From the NCBI GenBank assembly GCA_034509735.1, contig JACGWO010000012.1:3534001-3598000 (forward strand): 64,000 bases of DNA, read 5' to 3'. Under the pieces are notes generated by a model. It saw only the letters and a program-made list of their open reading frames with translations, did no database searches and was not told the DNA's origin. Origin of the DNA: Sesamum alatum. Lineage: Eukaryota > Streptophyta > Magnoliopsida > Lamiales > Pedaliaceae. Positions 1 to 11,170 of the stretch are shown here, one piece after another (positions within the stretch are counted from its first letter, which is position 1; each line of letters opens with the position of its first letter). A program made the position numbers and the translations under genes.

Positions 1-780
1 GTAGGCCCCGGGCTCCTCGAAAAAAAACCCATGCGGTTGCCATTTACCAGGATATTAGTACAAGACCATCGTCACACACTGCATCATCCACCCAATCATT
101 TCCTTCCATGACCTCCAGTACGCTCGTAGAAAATTCCAATCGATGGTATCATAAGCTTTTCGGATGTCTATTTTCAGTGCACACCTTGCTAGTAGCCATT
201 TCTGATTGTACCCATAGAGAAGTTCATGTGCAAGCAGGACGTTATCACTGATCTTTCGTCCCAAGATAAAGACATTCTGATAAGAATCTTCAAGGAAATC
301 CATGACTGGTTTCAACCGATTGATAAACACCTTGGAAATAATTTTGTAGACAATGTTGCAAAAGGCGATAGGCCGAAAGTTTGCTACAATCTGAGGGAGC
401 TATATTTTCTGAATTAAAACCAAGAAGGTGGTGTTCACTTACTTGAGTAGGCGACCGTTGTCGAAGAACTATTGCACCGCCACGGTAATTTCTTGTCTGA
501 CCACATTCCATGCCTTTTTGAAGAAGCAATCCGAGTATCTGTCAAGCCGCGGGACCTTATCATCATCGATGTCAAACACTGCATTCTTAACCTCATTGGG
601 GGTGATCGACCGTGCAAGGGTTGCCGCCTGCTCTGCCGTTTGGATTCCCATGAGGTACGGCCTGAAGGGATGCAGATCTAGAGGCTCCGTTCCCCACAAC
701 TCACCTAGTAGCTCTGTGTACCACTTGACGAGCTCTCCCGCGATCGCCTCCTCTCAGGACAGTGTTTCCCTATTACGGTC
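1..780 (-). pseudogene. LINE reverse transcriptase, N-terminal half, broken
   Basis: Minus-strand translation spread over at least three frames gives the start of a LINE RT. One block (about 700-470) contains DDDKVPRLDRYSDCFFKKAW, matching the plant consensus in which the pair of Asp residues precedes P-G-x-D-G-x-x-x-x-F-F-K. A second block (about 330-55) has RLKPVMDFLEDSYQNVFILG followed by GRKISDNVLLAHEL and KIDIRKAYDTIDW; the KxDxxKAYDxxxW motif is the first catalytic-Asp block of LINE RTs. The YxDD box and RNase H would lie beyond position 1. Frame changes and stops show it is not functional. Confidence 0.88.
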
Positions 781-999
781 CAACAACTGACTTATCCTCT
801 TATTTTGCTTCGTTGGACCTGAACCTTTTGGAAGGAGGTTCGGGTGCATTGATCCCCTTCTTTAATCCCATTCATTTTCACTCTTTGTTGTAGCATTGCT
901 CTATTTGATGGCCGTCGTATAAATAAACCGGCTGAATCTCTCCACTTGAAGCAGTAGGTTCACACGAGGATATTGTTGGACCAAGCTTTTTTCACCTTC

Positions 1000-1925
1000 T
1001 TCAAGTATTCAAGGGCCATTTGAATGTTGAGTGCAAGACCACCCTTCTTAGATTTCAAGGCAGTGAAAATCGGCTTCAAGGCTTTGAGCTTTCGTGCGAT
1101 TCAATACATGGGCACACCGTGTATGTGCTGGCTCCAAACTTGCTCAACTTTCAGTAGGAAATCATTCGACTCAGTCAAAAAGTTCTCAAAGCAAAAATAA
1201 GGCTTGTGCCGTCTTCGAGAGGTATCCTCACTCAATACCAAGGAGTTGTGATCCGATGTATGTAAAACTACAGCAAGATAGTTCTGATTAGGCCATCTCA
1301 TAAACCACTCTTCATTACCAAGGTGTTATCAAGCCGCTTCCGCAAACTGCGAGGGCCAAAGCTACAGTTGTGCCAAGAAAACGGGTGTCCAACGATTGGT
1401 AAAGTATTAAGCCAAGCAATCTCCAAGCAATTTCGGAACTCCAACATAGGGGTTGTGAGGTCCTTAGTGTCACCACAAACCTCGTTGGCATCGACCACAC
1501 AGTTGAAATCACCTAAGAGGAGCCACAATGCATCCTCGAGTCCAATGGCGAGTTCTTCAAGTTTGTTCCATAAATCCCTGCGAGATATATGATTGTTAGC
1601 CCCATAAATAATGGACAAGAAAAACCTATACAGGTTCCCCTGTCGTTGGACTCTGCAATGCACTATTTGTGGTTGCATGTCAAGTATGGTAACGTTTATA
1701 GCATTTCCTGCCAGCCTATCCGTATGCGCCTCCCAAGTCGAAAGTCGAGTAATTCGAGAACCAGTCCCACGAGCTACATACTGCATGCTCGACGTAGTAA
1801 GCATTCTGAGTGGAAACTCTAGTCTCTACAATTCCTAACACATTGATACCGAATTCTACAATAAGGGCTGTGACAGCGCCTTGGTGGTCTCTTTTGTTGA
1901 GACCCCAAATGTTCCAGCAGACCAT
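1000..1925 (-). pseudogene. LINE endonuclease (EEP family) plus linker to RT, broken
   Basis: From 1925 downward the minus strand reads MVCWNIWGLNKRDHQGAV, the usual N-terminus of plant LINE endonucleases (N-x-R/W-G-L). A frame change follows near 1800. The main block (1804-1298) has the LW..L..L pattern and LLLGDFNCVVD, the conserved GDFN that carries catalytic Asp and Asn. The linker (1301-1000) shows the familiar SDHNSLVL, FCFENF and VEQVW steps before RT. In an active element this domain nicks target DNA to prime reverse transcription. Stops and at least one frameshift make this copy inactive. Confidence 0.88.
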
Positions 1926-2204
1926 GTTAATTATAATTACTAGAGGAAGGGCTGCAATAATTAAGACCCTTAGAGCATCATTTCAATCCTCTATATCCTG
2001 GAGAACCTGGAAGTGATTAAACATGACGATCTCCTTCCCTTTACAACTGAAATCCCCATTCGGCTCCATAAGCCTCTCCCTGCTCCCCCCAAGAACCGGT
2101 GGTTGTTGCTCCCCTCCTTGCTCTACTTGATTCTACCACCTTGTCAACCAGTTGTTGCGCCGCTGCTGGTTTAGGCACATAAATCCGGTAGGAATGGTGA
2201 CTGC

Positions 2205-3345
2205 CTCTTAGCCGATCGCTTCAGCGAGCAATTAGATTCTGTATGTTCAAATAATTGACACCTATTACACTAAGTGGGAATCAATTCATACTCAACCTCC
2301 ACCCGACTAGCCCTTCCCACGACCTCCTCTGTCTCCGGCTGAACCACCACTACATGCTTCAGCAAAGGTTTAGCAAAATCAACCAACACACAAATACGCG
2401 TATAGTCAATCCGAGCACAATTCCTGGTCACCGCATCCGGGTATTGCGGTTTCCCTACTCTATTGGTCACCATATTGAGCCCATCAGAGGTCTAATATTC
2501 GACCCGCAAGCTCTTGAAGCGACCCTGGACTGGCGGTAGCTGATGTTGTCTCCTCTCTAGGGACATTCTTGGTTCCCATTTCTGCAGCAGCATCACCTGT
2601 CCTTATAATAGTCAAGGTCCCCCATCAATGACGACCTCCATGGCCATCTCCGTATTAAACCCAAAGAAGTATAACCCATTCAATGAGGCTATAATAGTCT
2701 GTAAAGCCTCCAAATATGAGAAATAAGGCTTACACCCCAAAAATACCCTACTGTCGTTGCCCTCCATCTGCACGACCCCTCCGCCACCATGGCAGACGTC
2801 GGTTTTACCATGACGACACCATGCTGATTCTCTGGTGGTATTACCTTAATGTGCGGTGCATCACTATCAAACCCTTCTACAATCGAGTCATGCACACTAG
2901 TGTTTGCATTCAACTTCATCCTACCCACGTAAATAGCCTTCTATTTCCCACAGCCGTGGTAGGGTTTATGGTTGGTGGCACAATTTGGGATTTAGTCTCA
3001 CCTGCAGGATGCAATTCGCTCCCCCTTGGATCAAGAGGTTTCACCCCATGCTTAGGTTCTACGACAGGAGACCTAGGGCTAGGGTCATCATGTTCAAAGA
3101 CTCATCCATGCATGAGTGCTCGTCCAATGACACTGTGGCCGCCGCTAGGTGCCTTCTATCGCCAATTTTTTTCACCCAACGTGCCAAAGTGATGCAAGTT
3201 CCTATAGATATTTGTCATCCCCGGAGTAAAAAATACGCTCCGCAAGTGCCACTAACTCAGTAAAGTCAAATGTCTGGTGAATGTTCTCCCCATCGTCTGG
3301 TTTAAGGCCATCCACCTCCTCCTCATGGGCGCGTGCGTAGGGTTT
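2205..3345 (-). pseudogene. LINE ORF1 (DUF4283-like, CCHC zinc knuckle), broken
   Basis: Minus-strand reading shows an acidic N-terminus (HEEEVDGLKPDDGENIH, about 3320-3270), then TTVGYFWG and SLNGLYFFGFNTEMA (about 2760-2640), steps of the DUF4283 region of plant LINE ORF1 proteins. Further on is TRICVLVDFAKPL (about 2400-2350) and finally CNRCQLFEHTESNC at 2228-2269, a C-x2-C-x4-H-x4-C knuckle directly after a premature stop. Such proteins bind the element RNA. Several frameshifts separate these blocks. No start codon in the N-terminal frame is convincing. Confidence 0.8.
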
Positions 3346-3390
3346 CGAGGAGAGGGAGAAGAGAAGGAAGAAGACTTATTTTCCACCCAC

Positions 3391-3822
3391 ACCTGTTGTT
3401 TGTTGTTATAAAATATATTTGTACATATATAAAAACATGTATAATTTATATATACTTATATTAATAATACATAAACTTAATATTTTTATAAATTAAAATA
3501 TGACTTAAATAGTTTATAAACCTTGTAATGTTTATATAAGTAACACATAATCTAAAAATTTTAATATTTCAACACCTAAAACATGCACATATCAATTTAC
3601 AAAAAAAATAAAAATAAACTTTGAATAATATTATTGTCTCATACTTATAAAGTTTTGATAGTATTGTTTTAAAAAATATTTTTTTAATATTTTAAAAATA
3701 TTAACTGGTTCCAACCCAATGGGTCCTAGATCCGGGTTCAAAACTTTCTTGGCAGGGCAGATCCCGGGTTTTGGCAAACCCACCCTAAACTCGCCCTGTT
3801 GCTCCGCTTGATAGAAACTAAC
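3391..3822. other. AT-rich spacer with a GC-rich repeat fragment
   Basis: No gene is visible. The first 300 bases are AT-rich low-complexity sequence. Bases 3700-3812 are suddenly GC-rich (GGGTCCTAGATCCGGGTT and a CAAACCCACCC step) and resemble the GC-rich ends of the element at 9748-11222, so this is probably a truncated copy of that family. It stops where the LTR retrotransposon at 3823 begins. Confidence 0.5.
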
Positions 3823-4259
3823 TGATGGAGGAAAAAACCAACCTAGAATAGGAAAGGTCGTCATTCCCGCAAAGGAATGTGTTGAAAAAGGAAATAAGTC
3901 AAAAGAGAAAAAGGAAAGGTTAATAATCCCGATAAAGAAAAGTGGTGAAGAAGGAAAGAAACCAAAGAAAAAAGGAAAGGTTGACTTACCAAATCGATGT
4001 GGATGTAATGAATTACTGAAATAATTTTGGCCAAATAATCCTAACCATGTAATAGGGGGTAGGTAAGGGATAAAGTAGTACTTTGTCCATACCTACCTTA
4101 ATTAGCATAAGATTGCACTTATATAAATACCTCATTCCTCATTGAGAAGGGGGAGAAATAATAAGAAATGAAACAGAGGCTTGTACTATATTTTAGTGTA
4201 GTTGTGCTAAATTGCACCTCCAGTAATAAAACTTCAGTTGATATCATATTGTATCATTA
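3823..4259 (+). repeat. 5' LTR, 437 bp
   Basis: It matches 7073-7568 over its whole length: the start, the GGAAAGGTTGAC blocks, the shared AATAGGGGGTAGRTAAGGGA step, the TATAAATACCTCATTC stretch (a likely TATA box near 4121-4129) and the final TTTCAGTTGATATC. The 3' partner is about 60 bp longer because of an internal duplication. Confidence 0.85.
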
Positions 4260-4261
4260 AC

Positions 4262-4282
4262 TTGGCGCTGTGTGTGGAAACC
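4262..4282 (+). promoter_or_regulatory. Primer binding site of the 3823 element
   Basis: Three bases after the LTR, TTGGCGCTGTGTGTGGAAAC resembles the TTGGCGCC-x-x-x-TGTGGGAAAC site common in plant gypsy-type elements, with a few mismatches. The TR-GAG element at 27535 has a related site. Confidence 0.6.
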
Positions 4283-4607
4283 GCCAGCATCGTTGAAGAT
4301 ACAGACTAGATCCAAAGCTCGAGGCATTGCAATGGCGAAATAAAACGGTAAAATCTTAAAAATAATTTATGTTTGTTAAAATTATTGAGGAATTTCGTAA
4401 ATGTTACAATGCTATCGTGCGACAGTAATACAAAGTGATTTAGTAGTTGAAACAAGATAAGTTGCATGCATGATCAAATATGAACAATGTATTACACAGT
4501 ATTACAACAAACTTTTTAATTATGCCATACTTAATATATGTATTATATATAATGATGCCAACGAAGTGCTCATTCTGTTTCTCACACATTTTATGTTATT
4601 TAAATTT

Positions 4608-4871
4608 GGGGAAAAATAAAAAAAAATCCTGTAATATTATAAATGAGCAAATTATCCTTTTATGAAAAAATAAATAGCAACATATTCTCCTGTTTTTTCA
4701 AAATGAAGCAATTTACCTCCCTGTGTTTTTTAAAATGAAGCAATTTACTTTCCTGCCTAAGGGGTAAATTGCTTCATTTTAAAAACATAGAGAAGTAAAT
4801 TACTATTTTTTTTTTCATAAAATAATAATTTGCTTATTTGCAATATCATAGGAATAAATTGCATTAAACCC
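4608..4871. mobile_element. Foldback MITE inside the LTR element
   Basis: The two halves are inverted copies. The left half reads AAATGAGCAAATTATCC, then AAAATGAAGCAATTTAC twice; the right half returns GTAAATTGCTTCATTTT and ends in GCAATATCATAGG and ATTAAACCC. Flanking 9-mers TTTAAATTT and TTTAATTTG match at 7 of 9, a possible old duplication. The element at 63660-63923 belongs to the same family. Confidence 0.75.
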
Positions 4872-5755
4872 TTTAATTTGATGTGTAATCAATCGAAGTC
4901 TCATTTATATAATAGCGCTAAACACACTTTACAAAAAAGGTTTCACAGTGTTCACAGGTTAGTGCTTTCCATGCACAAGTCACGTTAATATAGCACATGT
5001 AAGTTTACTTTACAAAATTCAGTAATACATACCAATTTAGAAGCACACATGTCTTATTTTGTTTTAATGATTATTCTAATTCCGATTTTATGTTGTATGT
5101 GAGAAAATATCTTGAGGATCTCACACTAACAAAGGCCAAATCAAGTTTGACTGTGTGCAAGAGTGCAAAGAGTTCTAAAAAGATGCGGTTAAGGTCCCGG
5201 CGGATGCAAGTTTTCGAAGGAACAACTATTTTTAAGGAAATTAATTGTGATTTTATTTAATGTTCTTGCATATTTGTTAGCATAGTAATAGTATGAACGG
5301 CAAGATAATAACTTGTAAAGGAAAAGAGAGCGAGAATGATTAGGTGAAAAAGGAGATGTGATGGAGAGGTAAGACGTGGTTGTCCGCACAACCTCTACCA
5401 TGATGGGTACGCCAACACATAATAAAAGAAATTATTTTTGTTTCTAGGGGAGATGATACAGAAATTGGCCTAGCTCTTCCCTGTGTGCGGTGACTTGTCT
5501 TCGATTCTCTTTATCTAATTTTCCATAGTTAAAATTTTAAAATGTCAAACTATAGCACCTGGATTTATTAGCATTTGAGATAATATGCTTTTGTTGATAT
5601 GAAAATAATTAAAAGAAAAAATAAAAATACACATATCGTGTAGAATGTTCATCGCGACAAACACTCTCCCAAATAGGAAGTAATAAACTAAAAAATCATA
5701 AAAGAAATTTGAAAAAGCTTTCTTGAGTCGCATAATAGAATGTTCTGAAGCTAAT

Positions 5756-6575
5756 GATAGTCAGGCTTCCTTGAGGTGTATACCCGAAGCGAATGACACA
5801 AGCTTTCTTGAGATGTATAAAAAAATTGCTCCGAAGCTAATGACAAACAAACTTCCTTGAGGCGCATAATAGAACGCCCTGAAGCTAAAGATAAAGAAGC
5901 TTTCTTGAGGCATATCTAAAAATCACCCTGAAGCCAATAATAAACAAGCTTCCTTGAGACGCATAATAGAATATCCCGAAGTTAATGACTATTAGATTTC
6001 CTCGCGTATAAAAATATCGCACCAAATCCAATGACAAACGAGCTTCCTTGAGGTGCATAATGGAACGCCCTGAAGCTAACGACAAACAAACTTCCTTGAT
6101 GCACATAATAGACTGCCCGGAAGCTAATGATAATCAGGCTTCCTCGAGGAGTATAAGAAAATCGCCCCGAAGCCAATAACAAACAAGCTTCCTTGAGGCG
6201 CATAGTAGAATGTCCCAAATCTAATTACAAACAAGCTTCCTTGAGGCGCATAATAAAACGCCCCGAAGCTAAAAACACAAGCTTCCTTGAGGCAAAAAAA
6301 AAAAAAAAAAAAAAAAAGGAAAAGACGTTCCAAAGCCAATGACAAGCAAGCTTCCTTGAAGCGCATAATAGAACGTCCCGAAGCTAATGCCAATCAGGCT
6401 TCCTCGAAGCGTACAAAAGAATAGTACGAAGTCAATGACAAACAAAGCTTCCTTGGGGTGTATGAAAAATCTTCCAAAAGCCAATGACAAACGAACATCC
6501 TTGAAACACATAATAGAATACCCTAATACCAATAACAATCAAACTTCCTTGAGGCACGTAATAGATACACTCTGA
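5756..6575. repeat. 48-nt tandem array, about 17 copies
   Basis: The phrase AAGCTTCCTTGAGGCGCATA, or a near variant, recurs about 17 times from 5766 to 6545, usually every 45-51 bases. The rest of the unit reads ATAGAACGCCCCGAAGCTAA then TGACAAAC. A run of about 23 A in one unit (6295-6317) stretches one interval to 68. Long minus-strand open frames across the array follow from the period being a multiple of three and lack any known protein feature, so they are not annotated as genes. Confidence 0.9.
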
Positions 6576-7072
6576 AGCAAGGAGTGAATATGAGAACTCC
6601 TAAAAATCTCAGACAAGAAATAATCACGAAAAATTAAAAAGGCACACAACAAGAAAATAAAAAAAGACCATGAATGAAATATAAATAAACATTCCATGAA
6701 TATTAAATCTCAACTTCAAAATAAGGTTAAAGTAGCAAGAAAGTTTCTAATCATTAATGGAATTCGCATTAAAAATACCATCATCACAAAGACATTGTCT
6801 TATCCCACCAGCAGACGAAGCTAAGCCCTGCAATTGTGCTCTCGTTAAAACTAAATTAATGAACTAGCTTCCAAGGAAGCAATATTTTTTTTACTATTTT
6901 TCTACAATGGATCTAGTTACAACAATCGGGCTAACTCATTTCAAAATTATTTTTATACTTAGCTTCTAAAATTTTTGCCACCGGCACCTAAAACAGAACA
7001 AGTTTGTAAAAAAGCCCTTGATCCACTTTAGTTCCTAAATATCCTAAGGATATATAGGAATTGAGGGGCTGT

Positions 7073-7568
7073 TGATGGAGGAACAAACCAACCTAGAAAT
7101 GAAAAGGTTGCCCTTCCCGAAAAGGAAGGTGTTGAAGAAGGAAAGAAGTCAAAAGAGAAAAGGGAAAGGTTGATGATCCTAGAAAATGAAGGTGTTGAAG
7201 GAAAGAAGTCAAAAGAGAAAAGGGAAAGGTTGACGATCCTAGAAAAGGAAGGTGTTGAAGAAGGAAAGTAATCAAAGAAAAAAGGAAATGTTGACTTACC
7301 AAATTTATGTGGATGTAGTGAATCATTGAAATGATCTTGGCCAAATAATCATAGCTATGTAATAGGGGGTAGATAAGGGATAAAGTAGTACTTTACCCTT
7401 ACCTACCTTAATTAGCGTAAGATGTCACTAGTATAAATACCTCATTCATCATTGAGAAGGGGGAAAAAAAAGAAAAGAAAATAGGCTTGTACTATATTCT
7501 AGTATAAATATCCTAAATTACACCTCAACTAATAAAATTTCAGTTGATATCGTTTTCTTGTACCATCA
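7073..7568 (+). repeat. 3' LTR, 496 bp, with an internal 60-bp duplication
   Basis: Homologous to 3823-4259. The block GGAAAGAAGTCAAAAGAGAA plus GGGAAAGGTTGA-x-GATCCTAG occurs twice in succession (about 7138-7255) but once in the 5' LTR, which accounts for the greater length. It ends ACCATCA at 7568. Confidence 0.85.
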
Positions 7569-8682
7569 GTGATTCAAGATTAATGTCAACATTTTCCAGA
7601 GTTGTTGCATTAAGTTAGCAGAACTATTAACCAATATTTTTCTTTCCTTAGGGGGTGATTGGAATATTGAAATAGAATAAAGTGGGAATGAAATGAATTT
7701 AGAAGTGAAATAAAAATGAAAAAGGAATTATATTTAAATAGGATTTCTATGATTGGTATACACAAAAAATAGAAGGTAATGAAATTGTCCTTCCTTAGTT
7801 AATTTTATTTACACGATTGATAATGAGAAAGGAATTATTAATATGGAATGAAATTACTAATTACTTTTATGATAAATTTATTTATTTGGTAATTTTTTTA
7901 TTCATATTTGATTGGATATACTAATTGAACTCTATAATATTAGTACTCCCTAAATTTGTTTAATAGAATGTTATAAATAATTTATAAAACATCTCATATG
8001 TTATTACAAAAAGGAATGAAAGAAAATTTATCATTTACTTTAACAATTATTTATTGATAATAAACACATAGATAGTATTTCTTTGTAAAAATAAAATTAT
8101 ATTTGTTTGACAAGAAATTACTCCATCCAAAAAGAAAAAGAATATATATTTGGTCAAATGTTCATAAACTTGGTCCCTAGAAGGATAATTTTATCAAAAA
8201 TTAAAAGTCATCCCTACGTGTTATGAATAGCTAATACTGTGTTGACAGAGTGAATGGCTAATCCCTTACCTAAGGTTCCCATGAAAGTAAGTATTTTAAA
8301 TCTAAATTATACCAATTATAGATGTAGAAATCGACTTGAGAATACCCACTCTATTCCAACATGCCAATCGCCCCATTAGGGTTACAAAAATGATCCGTAA
8401 CATGCCTGCACCTTGTGTACCGACGAGAGTCCCTATAACTAACTTATTGTTACAAAAAGATCACGGCATAATTGGATGAAAATCAACACATAGACAAATT
8501 CCTCAACTATGATTCAGCCCTGTATTGTGAGTATAAAAATGATCGGCCGACCTTAACCATCAAACCACAACAAAATATTAACTGATTAATTAAAATAATG
8601 ACGCTTTATGTATGTTTGTGCCTACAGCTGACGTATTATTGCAAAAATGATCAAGGCATAACTAGATAATAATTAAGAGGCA
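7569..8682. other. Gene-free AT-rich stretch with repeat debris
   Basis: No open reading frame of note. A segment at about 8460-8600 recurs in altered form at about 9170-9290 (both contain CACAACAAAATATTA followed by GATTAATTAAAA), and GATCAAGGCATAACTAGAT at about 8650 recurs at about 8860. So the region is a patchwork of duplicated noncoding DNA. Confidence 0.55.
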
Positions 8683-9175
8683 AAATTACATTTTTAGTCC
8701 CATATGATAGGGGTTCAACACACTTAATCTTTTATTTTACGGAATTTTCAAAATGACCAAAATTGAGAAAACTCGACACATTTAGTCCTCAATGGTCACA
8801 AATTGAGAAAACTCGATACATTTGGTGCCTACAACGGGCTTATTATTACAAAAAAAGATCAAGGCATAACTAGATGAGAATTAAGAGGAAACATTACACT
8901 TTTATACCCATAAGATAGGGGTTCAACACATTTAGTCCCTTGCTTTACGAGATTTTCAAAATTATCTCAAAATTTAGAAAACTCGACATATTTAATCCTC
9001 AATAGTCCCAAACTGAGAAAACTCAATACATTTAGTTATCTGCTTTACGGGATTAATGGTACTAAATATGTCGAGTTTTCCTAATTTTGAGGTCATTTTG
9101 AAAATATTGTAAAATAGAGGACTAAAAGTATTTGAACTGCCTATCCTATGGGACTAAAAGTGTACTTTCACCGAA
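8683..9175. mobile_element. Degenerate foldback element(s) of the 'TTTTAGTCCC' type
   Basis: ATTACATTTTTAGTCCCATA near 8685 is returned inverted as TATGGGACTAAAAGTGTACT near 9150. Between them, AACTCGACACATTTAGTCC recurs directly near 8772 and 8976 and inverted near 9070. The pattern fits Mutator-like MITEs such as the one at 57299. No clean target duplication was found, and a direct repeat of about 200 bp complicates the structure. Confidence 0.5.
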
Positions 9176-9289
9176 TTAACACGCAAACAAATCCCTTGAC
9201 AATGATTCAACTCCTACATTGCAAGTATAAGAACACTTGATCCATCTAAACCATCGTTCCACAACAAAATATTAGCGGATTAATTAAAA

Positions 9290-9612
9290 ATTAGTATATG
9301 TGGCACACTCAAATATGTGTGCATAATTAATTTAAATTTTTAAACAAATAATTATTTTTAAAAAATAAATGAATTAGATTGAAAAATTTAAAATATAAAA
9401 AAAATGAGAAAATAATGAAAGAAAATGAGAGAAGAAAATGGGATGTGGAAGTTGATAAGAGAGAAAATAGGAAGTTGAGAAGAGGGAGAAAAATAAGAAA
9501 TTGAGAAAAGAGAAAAAAAATAAAATATTAAAATATTAAAAAATAAAAAAATGGCAGACCATATTTGGGAGAGATACCAAAAAAGTGCTCTCCCTTAATA
9601 TAATAGTATAGA
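9290..9612 (-). mobile_element. Helitron-like fragment
   Basis: On the minus strand the segment begins TCTATACTATTATATTAAGG then GAGAGCAC, close to the TCTATACT starts typical of plant Helitrons. It runs through AT-rich DNA to a possible 3' end near 9290 (TTATGCACACAT...GTGCCACATATACTAAT). Related starts and ends occur at 48879-49130 and 51032-51590. No helicase coding is present. Confidence 0.45.
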
Positions 9613-10089
9613 TAATGATGTGGTTTATGTATGTTGGTTCCTTTATTCTGGTATAGTATAAGATTATTTGTCATATTTTATTGTTTATGGAGATTTAAGA
9701 AGTGAAAGTACATGTGTAAGGCATAAACGAGGCTGATATGCTTACGTGTACGGATGGCAATAGGACGGGTTTGGAGTGGGTTTGCCCGAACTCGAGACCC
9801 ACCCCTTCACGCCCCGCCTCACCCCGCCCCGGGTGTTGACGCTACATGGAAATGGATGATGAGTTGAGTTATATTTCCATAAATTAAATTATTGTGAATT
9901 GAATTGTATATATAAGTAGTAGTGTTGTGGGTAGTTATTCTCAAAATATGTTGTTGTAATTCTGCAAAAATACATAAAGGACAAATAAATACAATTAAAT
10001 AACACAAAAGTTACAGCATTTCTTGTTTTACATGCACTGTTATTAATATATATATATATATATATGGGATAAATATTCAACTAATAATA

Positions 10090-10860
10090 TATTATATATG
10101 ATTAACTAAATTGAAGTGGAATGAATAATCTGTAAATATGGAGATTATTATTAATTCATGTATAAAATTAAATGAATTGTATAAGACAAAGTAAACGTTC
10201 ATCTAAATTATTAATTTTCTCATTAAGTAATATCATTTTATGATTTACCATGAATTATATAATACAAAGAACACATTCAATTACTTTTTTTTTTTTTATC
10301 ATTTTAATAAGTAATATCAGTTTACATTTAAATACATTAACATAGTTTTTCAATCTATAATGATTTAAGGAATTGTATAATATAAAATATACGTTCATCT
10401 AAATTATTAATTTTCTCATTAAGTAATATTATTTTAGAATCTACAATGAATTATATAATACAAATAACACATTCAATTAATGTTTTATCTTTTTAATAAG
10501 TAATACCAGTTTAGATTTAAATACCTTAACATAATTTTTCAATTTATAATAAATTGTATAGTACAAAGTATATGTCCATCTAAATTACTAATTTTCTCAT
10601 TAAGTAATATTACTTTTCAATCTATAATCAATTATATAATACAAACAAACATTCAACTAATATTTAATTTTTTTAATAAGTAATATGAGTTTAGATTTTA
10701 AATACAACATAGTTTCAATCTATAAAGAATTGTATAAAACAAAGTATATACTCAACTAAATTTTTAATTTTGTATTAAGTAATATTATTTTTGCTTATCT
10801 AAAATGAACTATAGAATACAAATAATACATCAACTAATTTTTTATTTTTGGTATTTTTTA
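10090..10860. repeat. Tandem array, about 180-bp period, four copies
   Basis: The block CATCTAAATTATTAATTTTC then TCATTAAGTAATAT recurs with cores near 10196, 10392, 10573 and 10749, spacings of 196, 181 and 176. Each unit also contains AATTATATAATACAAA and TTTAATAAGTAATA. Divergence rises toward the right-hand copy. Confidence 0.8.
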
Positions 10861-11147
10861 TATGTAGTTGGATATATGAAAAATTGTTTTTAAAATGTAC
10901 CTATAATACCGTAATTTTTTTTTAATATTATTAATGTATTATATATGAATAATAATAGTAAAACATATATATAACACGGGGCATGGCGGGGCGGGACGGG
11001 GCATTATGGGGTGGGGTCGGCTCAAAACCCTTACTCGCCTCAAACCTGCCTGGCTTCCAACTTCCCGGACCCAATCCCAACCCGGTCCTATCATAAATAA
11101 TACTAGACCCACCCTGTTCCATAAATAATACTAGACCCGCCCCAAAC

Positions 11148-11170
11148 GGGGGGGGGGGGGGGGGGGGGGG
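11148..11170. repeat. Run of 23 G
   Basis: An uninterrupted poly-G run, then A and GGGG, at the right end of the GC-ended transposon. Just before it, ATAAATAATACTAGACCC occurs twice in tandem. Confidence 0.9.

Larger units (their letters stand above)
1..3390 (-). mobile_element. LINE (L1-type non-LTR retrotransposon), 3' part cut by window edge
   Basis: Read on the minus strand, the segment has the order of a plant L1 element: an ORF1 with DUF4283-like sequence and a CCHC knuckle (about 3345-2205), an AP-type endonuclease (1925-1298), then reverse transcriptase continuing past position 1. All three parts carry stops and frameshifts, so this is a dead copy. The 3' end and poly(A) tail lie outside the window, so no target-site duplication can be checked. 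The 5' boundary near 3390 is where coding resemblance ends and AT-rich DNA begins. Confidence 0.88.
3823..7568 (+). mobile_element. Non-autonomous LTR retrotransposon
   Basis: Two direct repeats (3823-4259 and 7073-7568) start TGATGGAGG and end with T-A-T/C-C-A-T-T/C-A, the TG...CA pattern of LTRs. A primer-binding-like site follows the first (4262-4282), and a purine-rich tract (GAGGGGCTGT, about 7062-7072) precedes the second, giving plus orientation. The 2.8-kb interior has no gag or pol motif in any frame; it holds a MITE, AT-rich DNA and a 48-nt tandem array. This fits a LARD/TRIM-like element moved by enzymes of another element. The flanking 5-mers (CTAAC and GTGAT) do not match, so the ends may not come from one insertion. 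Confidence 0.82.

Noticed and set aside
4480..4665. Short frame MNNVLHSITTNF in the LTR element interior
   Set aside because: AT-rich, no motif, and overlaps the start of a MITE.
5885..6538. Overlapping minus-strand open frames of 70-90 residues in the 48-nt array
   Set aside because: They arise because 48 is a multiple of three; no start context, domain or codon signature, and the poly(A) run interrupts them.
5756..6575. CRISPR-like array
   Set aside because: Units are contiguous with no unique spacers, and the context is a plant LTR element.
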